Source: JACKCR01 sp041390305
GTDB taxonomy: Bacteria > Eisenbacteria > RBG-16-71-46 > CAIMUX01
Direction: 5' to 3'
Length of the DNA stretch: 64,000 bases
NCBI GenBank assembly: GCA_041390305.1
Contig: JAWKQE010000001.1
Coordinates: 376,508-440,507, forward strand
The notes below the pieces were generated by a model, which was not told where the DNA came from, ran no database searches, and was given only the letters and a program-made list of their open reading frames with translations. A program made the translations under genes and the position numbers. Shown here one piece after another: positions 36,783 through 46,685 of this stretch (positions are counted from its first letter, which is position 1; the number at the start of each line of letters is the position of its first letter).

Positions 36783-38972
36783 ATGTCCGACCGCAGCACG
36801 ACCCTGGCCTGCGCTCTTCTCGCGTGGGCTCTCCTACCGTCCCCGGCCCAGGCAGGCGACTGCATCGACTATCGTGACTACCAGCATTGGGTTGTCGGCG
36901 TCGACACACCCGGGAGTTCGGTCGATGTCGCGTTCGCGGACGGGATCGCCTACCTGGCCGATGGCTCAGGTGGCCTCCGGATCGTGGACGTGAGCGATCC
37001 CGAACACCCGGCGGAACTCGGGTCTGCCGCGCTCACGGGATCCGCCGTCGGGGTCGCCGTGACGGGGTCGATGGCCGCCCTCGCCACCGGTTCCGGCGTC
37101 GCGATCGTCGACGTGACGGTCCCGACTTCACCCACGGTTCTCTCCCAAACGGCAACCTCCGCGCCTTCGCGCGGCGTCGCTTCGGCAGGCGATCTGGTCG
37201 CCGTGGCCATCGGGACGGCGGGCGTGGCGATCTACGACGTCTCGACCCCTGCATCACCCGTGCTTCTCTCGACCTACGACACCCCGTCGCGCGCGGACGA
37301 CCTCGTCTTCTCGGGAAGTCTTCTCCTCGTGGCGGACGACGCGGGTGGGCTCCAGATCCTCGACGTCTCCGATCCGGCCGATCCCACATTCGCAGGCGAG
37401 TTCCCGCTCTTTGCGGCGCGCACGCTCGCGGTTTCGGGTGACATCGCCTACGTGACCGTGTTCGACACCGGTCTCTACCTGATCGACGTCTCGAACCCGG
37501 CGACACCGACGCAGCTCGGGTTCGTCGGGATGGAAGGTGAGAGCGAACTCCCCGGCGTCGCGCTCCACGGCGACTTTGCCTACGTCGCGACGAACACGAG
37601 CCGTCTCCACACCGTCGACGTGTCTGACCCCACGAACGCATTCATCACCGCGAGCATCGTCACGCCCGGCGGGACGCGCAACGTGGCCGTCTCGGCCACC
37701 CATGCATTCGTCGCAGACGGGTTCCAGGGGCTCGGTGTCGTGTTCGTCGCGGCTCCGGCTCTCGTGGAGACGGTGGGAGGCGTCGATACGCCGAGTTGGG
37801 CCACCGACGTCATCACATCCGAGACACACGCATACGTTGCCGACCACCACGCGGGTCTCCAGGTGATCGACGTGTCCTCACCTTCGGCGCCGACGATCGT
37901 CGGTTCGCTCGCACTGCCCGGGGAGACGCGCGGTGTTGCGTTGGGTGACGGTCTCGTCTATCTCGCGAACACGTCCGTCGGCCTCCGGATCGTGGACGTG
38001 TCGTCACCGAGCACGCCCACGGTGGTTTCGACCCTGGCGATTCCCGGGCTCGCCCGGCGGGTCGCGCGTCTCGGTAACCACGTGCTCCTGGCGGCCGAGG
38101 GAACGGGTGTCCAGGTGGTCGACGTCTCCACGCCTTCGGCGCCGGTCCTCGTCGGCGCGGTCGACACGCCTGGGAGCGCCGTCGACGTCGTCATCGCATC
38201 GGATGGCCTCCACGCCTACGTCGCCGATCGGCAGGCGGGTATCCAGGTGATCGACGTCTCCGATCCGGTCACTCCGACCCGCGTGGGCGGTCTCGATACT
38301 CCCGGCGAGGCCTGGGACGTGGCTCTTCTCGGAACCCGGCTCGCCGTCGCGGACGACAGCCAGGGTGTCCAGCTGATCGACGTCTCCGATCCGGCCGTAC
38401 CGACGTTCATCGCGAACATCGACACGCGGGGGCAGTGCTTCGGTGTCGGCCTCAGTGAGAACACGGTCTATGCAAGCGACGTGGTCGGCGGACTCTTCGT
38501 GTCGGACGTGACCGATCCGTTCGTACCCGTCGGCATCGGGACCCTGGACGTCGGGAACAGCTCCGCCGGAGTCGCCGTGTCCCCGTCGTACGTGTTTCTG
38601 GCCGCGGGTCCGCTCGGTCTTCACATCGCATCCCGCCAGTGCTTCGACACCGCCGACGTCGAGGCGCTGGACGGTGCCGCGGTTGGGGACGAGGGCGCGG
38701 TCCTCCATCTCTCCGCATCGCCCAACCCCGCCTGGGGAGACGTCTCCGTACGGTTCTCACTCGGCGCGTCCGGGCCGGTCACCGTCTCGGTCCACGACGT
38801 GGCCGGAAGGGCCATGCGCACGTTGCCGCAGGGGACCCTCTCGTCCGGTGCCCACGCCGTCCGTTGGGACGGCCGCGACGACGAGGGTCAGCGCGTCGGG
38901 TCCGGGATCTATTTCCTGCGCGTCGCGACTCCGGAAGGAGCGTCGACGACTCGGGTCGTGCGGATCGGGTAG
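36783..38972 (+). CDS. Secreted LVIVD-repeat beta-propeller with FlgD-like C-terminal domain
   Basis: The 729-residue exported protein has a signal peptide (STTLACALLAWALLPSPAQA). About twelve to fourteen LVIVD-type repeats of about 42 residues follow; each has a core like GLRIVDVSDPxxPxxxG with a preceding short strand (AYLADG). These repeats build beta-propeller blades in surface proteins. The last 85 residues (SPNPAWGDVSVRFSLGASG, GRAMRTLPQGTLSSGAHAVRWDGRD, GSGIYFLRVAT) are a FlgD-like Ig / type IX-like sorting domain typical of FCB and Eisenbacteria secreted proteins. AAAAGGAGGA precedes the ATG at 36783. Role probably adhesion or extracellular binding (inference). Confidence 0.9.
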   Translation: MSDRSTTLACALLAWALLPSPAQAGDCIDYRDYQHWVVGVDTPGSSVDVAFADGIAYLADGSGGLRIVDVSDPEHPAELGSAALTGSAVGVAVTGSMAALATGSGVAIVDVTVPTSPTVLSQTATSAPSRGVASAGDLVAVAIGTAGVAIYDVSTPASPVLLSTYDTPSRADDLVFSGSLLLVADDAGGLQILDVSDPADPTFAGEFPLFAARTLAVSGDIAYVTVFDTGLYLIDVSNPATPTQLGFVGMEGESELPGVALHGDFAYVATNTSRLHTVDVSDPTNAFITASIVTPGGTRNVAVSATHAFVADGFQGLGVVFVAAPALVETVGGVDTPSWATDVITSETHAYVADHHAGLQVIDVSSPSAPTIVGSLALPGETRGVALGDGLVYLANTSVGLRIVDVSSPSTPTVVSTLAIPGLARRVARLGNHVLLAAEGTGVQVVDVSTPSAPVLVGAVDTPGSAVDVVIASDGLHAYVADRQAGIQVIDVSDPVTPTRVGGLDTPGEAWDVALLGTRLAVADDSQGVQLIDVSDPAVPTFIANIDTRGQCFGVGLSENTVYASDVVGGLFVSDVTDPFVPVGIGTLDVGNSSAGVAVSPSYVFLAAGPLGLHIASRQCFDTADVEALDGAAVGDEGAVLHLSASPNPAWGDVSVRFSLGASGPVTVSVHDVAGRAMRTLPQGTLSSGAHAVRWDGRDDEGQRVGSGIYFLRVATPEGASTTRVVRIG

Positions 38973-38985
38973 ACTCCCGCCTGAG

Positions 38986-39495
38986 ATGGCATCCGTACAG
39001 ACGCGGGGACGCCGTTTCGAGCCCGGGGAGTTCCGTCCCCGGGTTCGGCCCGCCGAGCGGCAGGATCTCGACGGACTCGTTCGTCTCGAGCGAACGTGCT
39101 ACCGAGGCGTGTACGCCGAACACCGTTGGGAACGGGAACAGTTCGCATACTACGTGCGGAACCCGAAGGCGCGGATCGCCGTCTGTCGGCGCGACTCCCA
39201 CTACTGCGGTTACATCACCGGCATCTTCTCCCAGAGGACGCGGGGCAGGGTGGCGGCGCTCCTCAGTGTAGCCGTCGCTCCGGAGTGCCGACACCGCGGA
39301 ATCGGGACGTCGCTCCTACGTTGGTTCGAAGCGGAGTCGCGCAGGGAAGGTTGCGTCTCGATCGATCTCGAAGTTGCGCTCGTTCGCCGTTCCGCACGAC
39401 GACTCTACGAGCGCTGCGGTTACGAACCGATCGAGATCCGCGCGGACTACTACGGACCGGGCGACGATGCCGTCCGGATGCGGAAGACCCTCTAG
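38986..39495 (+). CDS. GNAT acetyltransferase, RimI-like
   Basis: The 169-residue GNAT protein has the acetyl-CoA loop in LLSVAVAPECRHRGIGTSLLRW (V-A-P-x-x-R-x-x-G-I-G) and the C-terminal VRRSARRLYERCGYEPIEIRADYY typical of RimI-type N-alpha acetyltransferases. The spacing after the LVIVD gene is 13 bases, so it may be co-transcribed. The SD is weak; ATG 38986 is the first ATG of the frame. Substrate not known; ribosomal protein S18 is acetylated by RimI itself, but many relatives differ. Confidence 0.85.
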   Translation: MASVQTRGRRFEPGEFRPRVRPAERQDLDGLVRLERTCYRGVYAEHRWEREQFAYYVRNPKARIAVCRRDSHYCGYITGIFSQRTRGRVAALLSVAVAPECRHRGIGTSLLRWFEAESRREGCVSIDLEVALVRRSARRLYERCGYEPIEIRADYYGPGDDAVRMRKTL

Positions 39496-39543
39496 TCGTC
39501 TCGTCGGTCCTGTTTGTGCAGCGTGCCGGTTGTCGGTTCCCGG

Positions 39544-39846
39544 TCAGTCCTTCGGCAGTTCCCGCACCTCGACCGTTCCTCCGCCCTCATAGACGGGGTT
39601 GCCGACGACGAGCTGCCGGGCGTCCTCGAGGCTGGCGGCGCGTACCTTGATGTAGCCACCGAGGTAGCGGGTGATCTCCGGTGCCGGCCCTTCCTTCTTC
39701 ATGCACACACCGTCCCCGATCGAACTGCCTCCCTGGAGTGCGCCCGATTCACGAAGACCGGCCAGGTAGACGCCCCACGCTTCGTCCGGCAGGCGTCGGC
39801 TCTCGGGGACGTCGTTGTGCATGAGCAGGAGGTAGTCGTTGCGCAT
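39544..39846 (-). CDS. YCII-related domain protein
   Basis: The 100-residue protein matches the DGPF/YCII-related (YciI-like) dimeric ferredoxin-like fold: an N-terminal YLLLMHND strand, a long middle helix (AWGVYLAGLRESGALQGG), and the C-terminal GGYIKVRAASLEDARQLVVGNPVYEGGGTVEVREL. Such proteins are often linked to ECF sigma factors, but none is adjacent. Start chosen at the ATG 39844-39846, preceded by TGGAGA; a longer frame upstream overlaps the divergent methyltransferase promoter. Function unknown. Confidence 0.82.
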   Translation of the reverse strand: MRNDYLLLMHNDVPESRRLPDEAWGVYLAGLRESGALQGGSSIGDGVCMKKEGPAPEITRYLGGYIKVRAASLEDARQLVVGNPVYEGGGTVEVRELPKD

Positions 39847-40015
39847 CGATCGGTCTCCACGGTGTTCTGCACGGCCATGCGGTATCATCCCGATCGCGGA
39901 AATCAGCGCCGTCACCGTGACGCCTCGATGTTCGGACGCAGACGGAGGCGTCGAACACGGCCGGGACAACAGGTCCCACCATGGCCCGAAGCAACGTGCG
40001 ACGAAGGAGATCGGA

Positions 40016-40825
40016 ATGGAATCGTCTTCTGCCGGAGTGTACGAGGCCGCGGAGTGGTACGCGATCGCTTTCGGGTACCGGGACGTTCCCAAGGAGTGCG
40101 ACTTCCTCACGGCCGTGGCGGAGGAGTTCGGCTGCGGCGCCGGTTCCTTCCTCGAACTCGCGTGCGGGCCGGGTTTTCACGCGCTCGAGATGGCGAAGCG
40201 GGGGATCCGGTCCGCCGGACTCGACCGCGAGCCGTCGATGCTCCACCTGCTCCAGCGGGAGGCGACGCGCGAGGAGCTGAACGTGACGGCGCTCCATGCG
40301 GACATGCGTTCGTTCGAGGTGGAGGAGCCGTTCCATCTCGTGACGACGCTCCTCGATTCCTGCGCGCACCTCCTCACGAACGAGGACATGCGCGCGCACC
40401 TGGACCGGGTGGCCGCGGCGCTCGTCCCGGGCGGTGTCTATGTGGTCGAGTTCTCGCATCCCGCGGACTGCTTCCGGGTGCGCACGACGGCGGGGACGGA
40501 CTGGACGATGGAAGCGAACGGCACCGAAGTCCACATCACCTGGGGAAACGAGGACGACCCGTTCGATCCGATCACGGAGATCACCGACGTCACAGTGACG
40601 CTCGAGGTGACGCGGGCGGGAGACGCGACGGAGGCGGACCGTGAAGCGCGGACACTTCGGGAGATCGTGCCCTCACGCTGCTGGACCTACCAGACACTCC
40701 GCGCACTCTTCGCACAGGTGGATCGGCTCACGCCCGTAGCGTGGTACGGCGCCCTCGATCGCGCGGTGCCGTTCGACAACGCGAAGGGCGCCTGGAGGAT
40801 GGTCGCGGTGCTCCAGAGGAGCTGA
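40016..40825 (+). CDS. Class I SAM-dependent methyltransferase
   Basis: The 269-residue protein has motif I FLELACGPGFHALEMAKRG, acidic post-I residue in SAGLDREPSMLH, and motif III region LVPGGVYVVEFSHP. The C-terminal beta part (EVHITWGNEDDPFD, then LREIVPSRCWTYQTL) is common in small-molecule methyltransferases. The ATG at 40016 is preceded by AAGGAGA. It is divergent from the YCII gene. Substrate not known. Confidence 0.85.
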   Translation: MESSSAGVYEAAEWYAIAFGYRDVPKECDFLTAVAEEFGCGAGSFLELACGPGFHALEMAKRGIRSAGLDREPSMLHLLQREATREELNVTALHADMRSFEVEEPFHLVTTLLDSCAHLLTNEDMRAHLDRVAAALVPGGVYVVEFSHPADCFRVRTTAGTDWTMEANGTEVHITWGNEDDPFDPITEITDVTVTLEVTRAGDATEADREARTLREIVPSRCWTYQTLRALFAQVDRLTPVAWYGALDRAVPFDNAKGAWRMVAVLQRS

Positions 40826-40914
40826 TCCGGACGGCCCAGCTCTCTCTTCTCGACCTCGAGGTCTACCCGCGCGCAGCGGGCGTGTGGTCACGCGCCTACG
40901 GCTCCGCTCACTCC

Positions 40915-42282
40915 CTAGGCCCCGGCGGACGCTCCTGCCACCGGGCCGGCTTCCGCCAGATCCTCCTCAGGCGGGCGCTTCTTCATCAACGGCAGCAGCG
41001 CGATCGAGACGAGACCGACGAGCGAGTCGAGGAGCAGGGTCTTGGGATACCCCCAGCGTTCGATCGCGTGGCCCTGCCAGGTCGAGGTGTAGCTGATCGC
41101 GAAGTTCAGCATGGCCATGTAGGCGGTGAACTGGGTCGCCGCCACGCGCGGAATCGTGACGTCCATGAAGAGCGCCGTGCGCACTCCGTACCCGAGCCCC
41201 GAGATCGCGTTGTACGCGAGCACTGCGATCCAGAAGACGGTGACGAGCCCGGCCGCGGGGAGAGGGCGATCCGCCATCTGCGGGTCGACGGCCCAGATCC
41301 AGCCGTCCTTCTGCATCACGTAGGCGAGCCAGAGCGTCGGCGCCGCCGTCAGCGCGAGGAAGATGCCGAGACTCGTCCTTCGTCCGAGCCGGTCCGAGAT
41401 CCAGCCGCCGCCGACGCAGAAGACCGCGAAGATGATCGTCGACCAGAGGTTCATCGACGCGACTTCGGGATCGCTGAGACCGAGTTCGACCGCGAGGTTG
41501 GCCTGGAGGGCGAGGCCGAGCGCGTACGCTCCGGCCGGAAGGATGGCGAAGAGAAGCCCGACGAACCCGCCGCGCGTGCGGAAGAATGCGTAGAGCGACT
41601 CCTTCACGAACGAGGTGAGTTCGGCGCCGATCGACGCGAGCGCACCGATGTGTGCCTCGCCGTCTGGTTTGGGTGGCCGCTTCGGTTCGCGCAGTCCGAG
41701 GCCGACGAAGAGCGTGATGAAGAGGACCGACCCCGCGACGAAGTAGTACGTGTTCTGGAACGGCATCGTCGCGGCGAGGTAGAGCACCGCGGAGCCGCCG
41801 ATGGCCTGACCGATCGATGCACCCGCGAACATGAAACCGTTCGCGATGCCGCGCTCGTCTTCCTTCAGGGTCTGGGTCGCGAGCGCGTCGATTGCGACGT
41901 CCTGCACCGCGCCGAACGAGTTCAGGATGAGGATCAGGGTCGTGAAGTACCCGAGGTTCGCGACGAAGTCGACCGGCGTGGCGAGGAGGAGGACGGCGAC
42001 GATGCCGAGCTGCATCCCGACGATCCACATCCGTCGTCGTCCCAGGCGGTCCGAGGCCAGGGTGTCGACGAACGGCCCCGCGACCCACTTCCAGGCCCAG
42101 GGTACGTAGAGAGATCCGATGAAGACGCCGATCTCCGCCGGGCCCAGGCCCTGGCGACGCATCTGGGTCGCGATGGCGGTCGCGGTGAAGCCGAGCGGGA
42201 TCCCCTCCGTGACGTAGAGGAGGAAGAAGGCCACGATGCGACCCCAGCGGGTCGCGAGCCAGTCGGGATGTGGGAGTCGCAT
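40915..42282 (-). CDS. AmpG-like MFS permease
   Basis: The protein has about 455 residues and twelve hydrophobic helices. The opening WGRIVAFFLLYVTEGIPLGFTATAIATQMRRQG and the following SLYVPWAWKWVAGPFVDTL match AmpG-type permeases, which import muropeptides for recycling. MFS motif A appears as DTLASDRLGRRRMW. AVQDVAIDALATQTL is another AmpG-like signature. ATG 42282 is taken as start; a longer version from 42318 is possible. It follows the dihaem cytochrome gene and the MFS remnant on the same strand. Substrate by homology only. Confidence 0.8.
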   Translation of the reverse strand: MRLPHPDWLATRWGRIVAFFLLYVTEGIPLGFTATAIATQMRRQGLGPAEIGVFIGSLYVPWAWKWVAGPFVDTLASDRLGRRRMWIVGMQLGIVAVLLLATPVDFVANLGYFTTLILILNSFGAVQDVAIDALATQTLKEDERGIANGFMFAGASIGQAIGGSAVLYLAATMPFQNTYYFVAGSVLFITLFVGLGLREPKRPPKPDGEAHIGALASIGAELTSFVKESLYAFFRTRGGFVGLLFAILPAGAYALGLALQANLAVELGLSDPEVASMNLWSTIIFAVFCVGGGWISDRLGRRTSLGIFLALTAAPTLWLAYVMQKDGWIWAVDPQMADRPLPAAGLVTVFWIAVLAYNAISGLGYGVRTALFMDVTIPRVAATQFTAYMAMLNFAISYTSTWQGHAIERWGYPKTLLLDSLVGLVSIALLPLMKKRPPEEDLAEAGPVAGASAGA

Positions 42283-42345
42283 GACGACGGAGAGTATCTC
42301 TCCGGGCCGGCGCGGCACAAGACGGGTTGCGGCCGGTGCGGCGGC

Positions 42346-43248
42346 CTACTTCGCTGCGACCTCGGGAACCGACTGCAGGTACGTCCAGATCGCCTGGATC
42401 TCCTGCGGCTCCATCTGCGCGTAGGCCTGCCACGGCATCGTGGTCGGATCGATCTTTCCGCCGTCGAGCTTCTCACCGGTACGGAGGACGTGCTCGAACG
42501 TCGGTTCGGCGTATCGGCCGAGTGCGGACGGATGCGGCGTGAGGTTCGCGGCCGGCGGCCAGCTCGGGTCGGCGCCCGGGACCTTTCCGCCCGACAGATC
42601 CGCGCCGTGACAGGCCCGGCAACCGCTCACTTCCACGAGGTGCGCGCCACGCTCGAGGGACGCTCCCTGCGGCGCGCGCTTCGGCCGGTTCTGTTCGTGA
42701 TCGAGGTAGGCGGCAGACTGGATCGGCTGTCCGGTCGCGAGCAGCATCCGGGTCACCGGGCCGAGCTTCGGCGAGTCGAACTCCCGGTCCACCGGTGGGA
42801 GGGAGTGGAGGTACGCGACGATGTCTTCCACCTCTTCGTCCGCGAGATGGGTGTAGGCCTCCGAAGGCATGAAGAGAAGCGCCCGTCCGTCCGGGGCGAC
42901 GCCGTGGCGCAGGGCGAGATCCCAGTCGCGTCCGGAGTACGTTCCGCCGACGCCGCCCGTGCCCCTCGTGAGGTTCGGTGCGGCGATCTCTCCCATCGCC
43001 CCCGCGTCCATGAAGTACGCCCCTCCGAGATCCTCGCCGTGACAGTCCCGACACGCGACGACCGCGCTGACGAGATACTCCCCACGGGCGACGGACGCCG
43101 AGTCCGTGCGAACGGTGAGGTCGACGGCCGACACCGAGTACGTCCGGTTCATCTTGCTGTTGCTGAGAACGAAGACGCCGGCGAGCAGGATTCCGATGAG
43201 GACGAGAAGTCCAGTCACTCCGATGCCGACGTTGCGTGCTGCGGACAT
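42346..43248 (-). CDS. Membrane-anchored dihaem cytochrome c
   Basis: The 300-residue protein has an uncleaved N-terminal helix (GIGVTGLLVLIGILLAGVFVL) and two class I cytochrome c domains. Haem sites are CRDCH (about residue 68) and CRACH (about 215). Axial Met candidates are in LLFMPSEAYTHLADEE and TTMPWQAYAQMEP. This layout is shared with membrane-bound electron carriers of dehydrogenase/oxidase chains. The ATG at 43246-43248 has GGGAGG upstream. The upstream MFS remnant runs almost into it, so both belong to one transcript. Confidence 0.9.
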   Translation of the reverse strand: MSAARNVGIGVTGLLVLIGILLAGVFVLSNSKMNRTYSVSAVDLTVRTDSASVARGEYLVSAVVACRDCHGEDLGGAYFMDAGAMGEIAAPNLTRGTGGVGGTYSGRDWDLALRHGVAPDGRALLFMPSEAYTHLADEEVEDIVAYLHSLPPVDREFDSPKLGPVTRMLLATGQPIQSAAYLDHEQNRPKRAPQGASLERGAHLVEVSGCRACHGADLSGGKVPGADPSWPPAANLTPHPSALGRYAEPTFEHVLRTGEKLDGGKIDPTTMPWQAYAQMEPQEIQAIWTYLQSVPEVAAK

Positions 43249-43249
43249 G

Positions 43250-44636
43250 CGGCCTCCCAGGTCACGAGTCGAAGGATGACGGAGGAGTGTATCGCGACAC
43301 CCGAGGCGCGACAACTGCGTCGCCTCGTCCCTACCCGCGTGTGGCTCCAAGCGCTTCATCAGGGCCGACAGCCGCAGAATCGACGCGATCCCAGCGGCCG
43401 GGCCGAGGGCGAGGACCGCGAACGACCAACGCCAGCCGATCGCGTCGGCCAGCCACGGCACGCCCTGCACCGTCACCATGGTGAGGAGGAAGCCGATCGA
43501 CGTCTGGAGCGTGAGCGCCGTCCCGACCGCGTGCGGTGGGGCGACCTCCGTCGATCGCGCTGAACTGCGCGGAGTCCGCGACCACGAAGAAGCCCCAGAC
43601 GAGGAGGAGCGGCCAGACGATCCACGGGGACATGCCGAACACGAGCCCGACCGCGAGCGAACAGAGGCCGCTCAGCGCCATCGCGAGGTTGACGATCTTG
43701 GTCCGTCCCCAGCGATCGGAGACCCATCCCGCCCAGACACAGCCGAGCCCGCCGATCGAGATCGCACCGAAGGCGAGAAGGCTCACGGTCGAGTTCGGGA
43801 TCGAGTTCCCGTCGCCGCCGACCAGGCGTCGGTGGAGGCGAGAAGGAACACCGGCACCCACGTCCACATCGCGTAGAGCTCCCACATGTGTCGAGGTAGC
43901 CGCCCGTGGCGAGCTGCGTCTTCTCGTGCCGAAGGACGACCCCGACGAGCGACCACGAGAACGGACGGCGCGGGAACGCGAACGGTCCGTCGTGGTAGGT
44001 GACGAGGATGAGCACGGCGCCGAAGGCGCGCCCGCGGTTGCGACCCACACGACCTGTTCACAGCTCCCAAACGCACGCACCACGTACGGAGTCGACTTTC
44101 CCAGCGCGAGTGAACCGACGAGCGTTCCGATCGCGAAGCCACGCCCGGAGCGGAACCAGGTTGCCGCCATCTTCATGGCCGGTGGTAGACGCCGGCGAGG
44201 AACATCCCCGTCGCGAACCGGCACGCGATGCCGATCTCGAAGCTGGGCGCGAAGGCGAGGCCCAGGTTCGCGAGCGCGGCGGCAACGGCGGAGATGCCAC
44301 ATAGGCGCGGCGGAGAGGATGTCGGCGAGGTTCAGGATCGCGGCGATCGCGGTCCCCGCGACGAAGCCGATCTGCACGGCCGACGTGAGCCACGCCTTCT
44401 CGGACGACGTGAGCGACCACTGCTGGGCCAGCTCCGGCGCGATCGCACTCCCCGTGAACCAGAGCGCCATCCCAGAGTCCGGTCGCCGAGAGGACGGCGA
44501 GCATCCGGTATCGGCCCGGCGGGTCGGGTGCGTCAGGTCCCGGTGCGTCGGGTCCGGTACGTTCGGCTCGCGCGCCGGGCGCTGCTGTCGTGGGGGCGTC
44601 GGTCCTTCGGTCCGGGGGCGTCTTCGGTGACGTCAC
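43250..44636 (-). pseudogene. MFS transporter, frameshifted
   Basis: Fragments of one MFS protein appear in three frames in the right order. The N-terminal tail ends GRYRMLAVLSATGLW. Then follow MALWFTGSAIAPELAQQWSL and QIGFVAGTAIAAILNLAD, then KMAATWFRSGRGFAIGTLVGSLALG, then GGLGCVWAGWVSDRWGRTKIV (motif A), and finally GWRWSFAVLALGPAAG. At least four single-base shifts separate these parts. The likely GTG start at 44634-44636 overlaps the stop of the upstream gene. Because the frame breaks are many and small, decay or sequence error are both possible. The C-terminal end is not sharply defined. Confidence 0.75.
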
Positions 44637-46215
44637 GCTCCGCACTCTTTCTCTTCGAGGCTGACCAGGCCGTCGATCTGGAGCGCGAAGCGCCCCCGGC
44701 GTACGGGAACGATCCGGACCCCGGGACACCGTGCGACGAGACGCTTCCGGAGAAGGATGAGCCGGCCTCGAGGTTGTCCTTCACCGGAGGAAGGCCGAGC
44801 GACTCGTCGAGCCGAGCTCGCGGTTCGTGAACTCCGTCCGTCCGCTCTCGATGCTCACGGAGCAGCTTCCACAGGATCTTTCCCGGCACGTTGCGGATGA
44901 GATACTCCCCGTCGACGAAACGCAGTCGTCGTTCGGATAGTAGACGAAGACGTGCCGTGTCGCACCCGGCCCTGGCGCTTTCGTTTCCGCCGCCCCGGCT
45001 CCGGTCGCATGGGCTCCCACGGCATGGGCTCCCACCGCATCTGCTCCGATCGCCTCGACTCCCATCGCGACGACTCCGCCGGAGTGCGCCGACGTGTGTT
45101 CACCGGCGCGTGCCGCCGGTTCGTGTTCGTCCTCCGAATCCTGCTCTTCGATTTCCTGCATCCGGTCGATACCGAGCGCGATCTGGTTCGCGAGAACTGG
45201 AGAAACGCTTCGTCCCACTCGTCGAACGCAAGTGGGTCCTCGCTCTCGACGGCGATCACCCCGACCAGTCGGTCCCGTGCGAGGAGCGGCAGCGCAGCTG
45301 CGCCTGGGCATCCGGGAGGCCCGGCAAAGGGATCTCCGCGCTGAGACGTGCCGCGTCGCCGCACTCCTCGATCCGGTCTCGGATGGCGCGACCGTAGCGG
45401 GTTCGGATCCCATCCCCGTCACCTTGATCATGCGACGGTGCTCGGCCGCGGTTCCGATCGTGCCATCGCCGACCGAGACCCTCGGCACCGATGCCGCTAC
45501 CCACCGTGACCTCTGCGCCGCTGTTGCCACGCACGGCGACTCCAGCACCGACGTCGCCCGCAGACACGCCCCAACGGACAAGACACCGTAGCCGCGGGTC
45601 GCGATCGTGACGAGCGTGTCGCCATCATCATCCGGCACGAGGATCATCGAGTGGGAGAACCCGAGCGTTTCGTCGAGCGCTTCGAGTGCATCTCGGAGGA
45701 GACCGTCGAGATCGGCGGCGCGGGCGATCCGTCCGGAGACGAGCTGCACGCCGCGCAGTTCGGTGAGCGGTCCCGACGAAACGGGAGGTGCGAGGTCCAG
45801 CTCCGACTCCGCCGGGGCGAGGAACCCCTCCATCCGTTCGACGGAGAGCACTTCGTAGACATCCGCCGAGGAGCCGGAAGACTCGGACATTCCCGTGTGG
45901 GACGCGATGACCTGGATCCGCATCGACATCCGATCGAAGAGCTCGCCTCCGTTTCGCAATGTTGGAAACGGAGACGGAGACGCCAGAGTTCAGAAGGACA
46001 GGATCGTGGACGAGTACGGTCGCATAGGGATTCTCGTCGACGTTCCGTCTCGTCTTGTTGAAGAACTGGCAGGAGAGAGCGACGTGCCGTCCGTCCACGT
46101 AGTAGACCTGGGAGAGGTACGTGACGTTCGGCTCACCATCCGCACTGCACGTCGTGATGATGGACGGGATGATGCCCTGGAAGCAGGCGGAGAGGTCTTC
46201 GAGCCGGACGCTCAC
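44633..46215 (-). pseudogene. PPOX-fold/GAF/winged-helix protein, frameshifted
   Basis: Pieces in different frames add up to a single protein. The N-terminal part is a pyridoxamine-phosphate-oxidase-like FMN-binding domain (VRLEDLSACFQGIIPSIITT, VTYLSQVYYVDGRHVALS, FFNKTRRNVDENPYATVLVHDP). A GAF domain follows (ALDETLGFSHSMILVPDDDGDTLVTIATRGYG; later LPLLARDRLVGVIAVESEDPLAFDEWDEAFL). The C-terminal winged-helix-like segment has YLIRNVPGKILWKLLREH and LDESLGLPPVKDNLE. Start is GTG 46213-46215, overlapping the stop of the upstream PPOX gene (GTGA). At least five frame changes are needed to join the parts. Function of intact relatives is not known to me beyond the domain content. Confidence 0.72.
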
Positions 46216-46685
46216 TTCCGGCTCTCCTCGCCTAGCGGCGCTCCGCGCCCGGTCCGGGCGTCTGGAGGAAGATCCTCGACACGGATGTGGGCGGACCAGG
46301 CCGGCCAGTGCGCGGCCCGTTCCGTGAAGCGCGACGGCACTCCCACCTCCGACCAGCACTCCGTGAGGTCGGCACGATAGCGATCGATACACCTCTCGAT
46401 CACGTTCGTCCGCCACGGTCAGACGAGTGACGGTGCCCTTGATCTGGATCGATCGATGGTCGATCGGGCGGGAGAAGCCGACCGCGATCCGTCGGTTGTC
46501 CTCGAGGTTCGCGCGGACTCCGGCCGAGGTCGCTTCGGGAAGGAAGACCGTGAGTCCCGACCATCCGCCTCGACGCGCGCGCCGATCGCGCGGCAACCGT
46601 CCGGGAACAGACGTGCATCTCGCGTCCCGACGAGGACGGAGACACCCGACTCGATGAACTCGAACAGCTCTCAGGGGATCATCAT
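46212..46685 (-). pseudogene. Pyridoxamine 5'-phosphate oxidase-like protein, damaged
   Basis: From the ATG at 46683-46685 the frame meets TGA at codon 5 and then reads on as ELFEFIESGVSVLVGTRDA, a PPOX-fold opening. A one-base shift near 46550 is needed to continue into GLTVFLPEATSAGVRANLEDNRRIAVGFSRP and IQIKGTVTRLTVADERDREV. The C-terminal part (RCIDRYRADLTECW, RFTERAAHWPAWSAHIRVEDL) is in yet another frame. Its stop overlaps the next gene start. The intact form would be a small FMN-binding split-barrel protein. Confidence 0.7.
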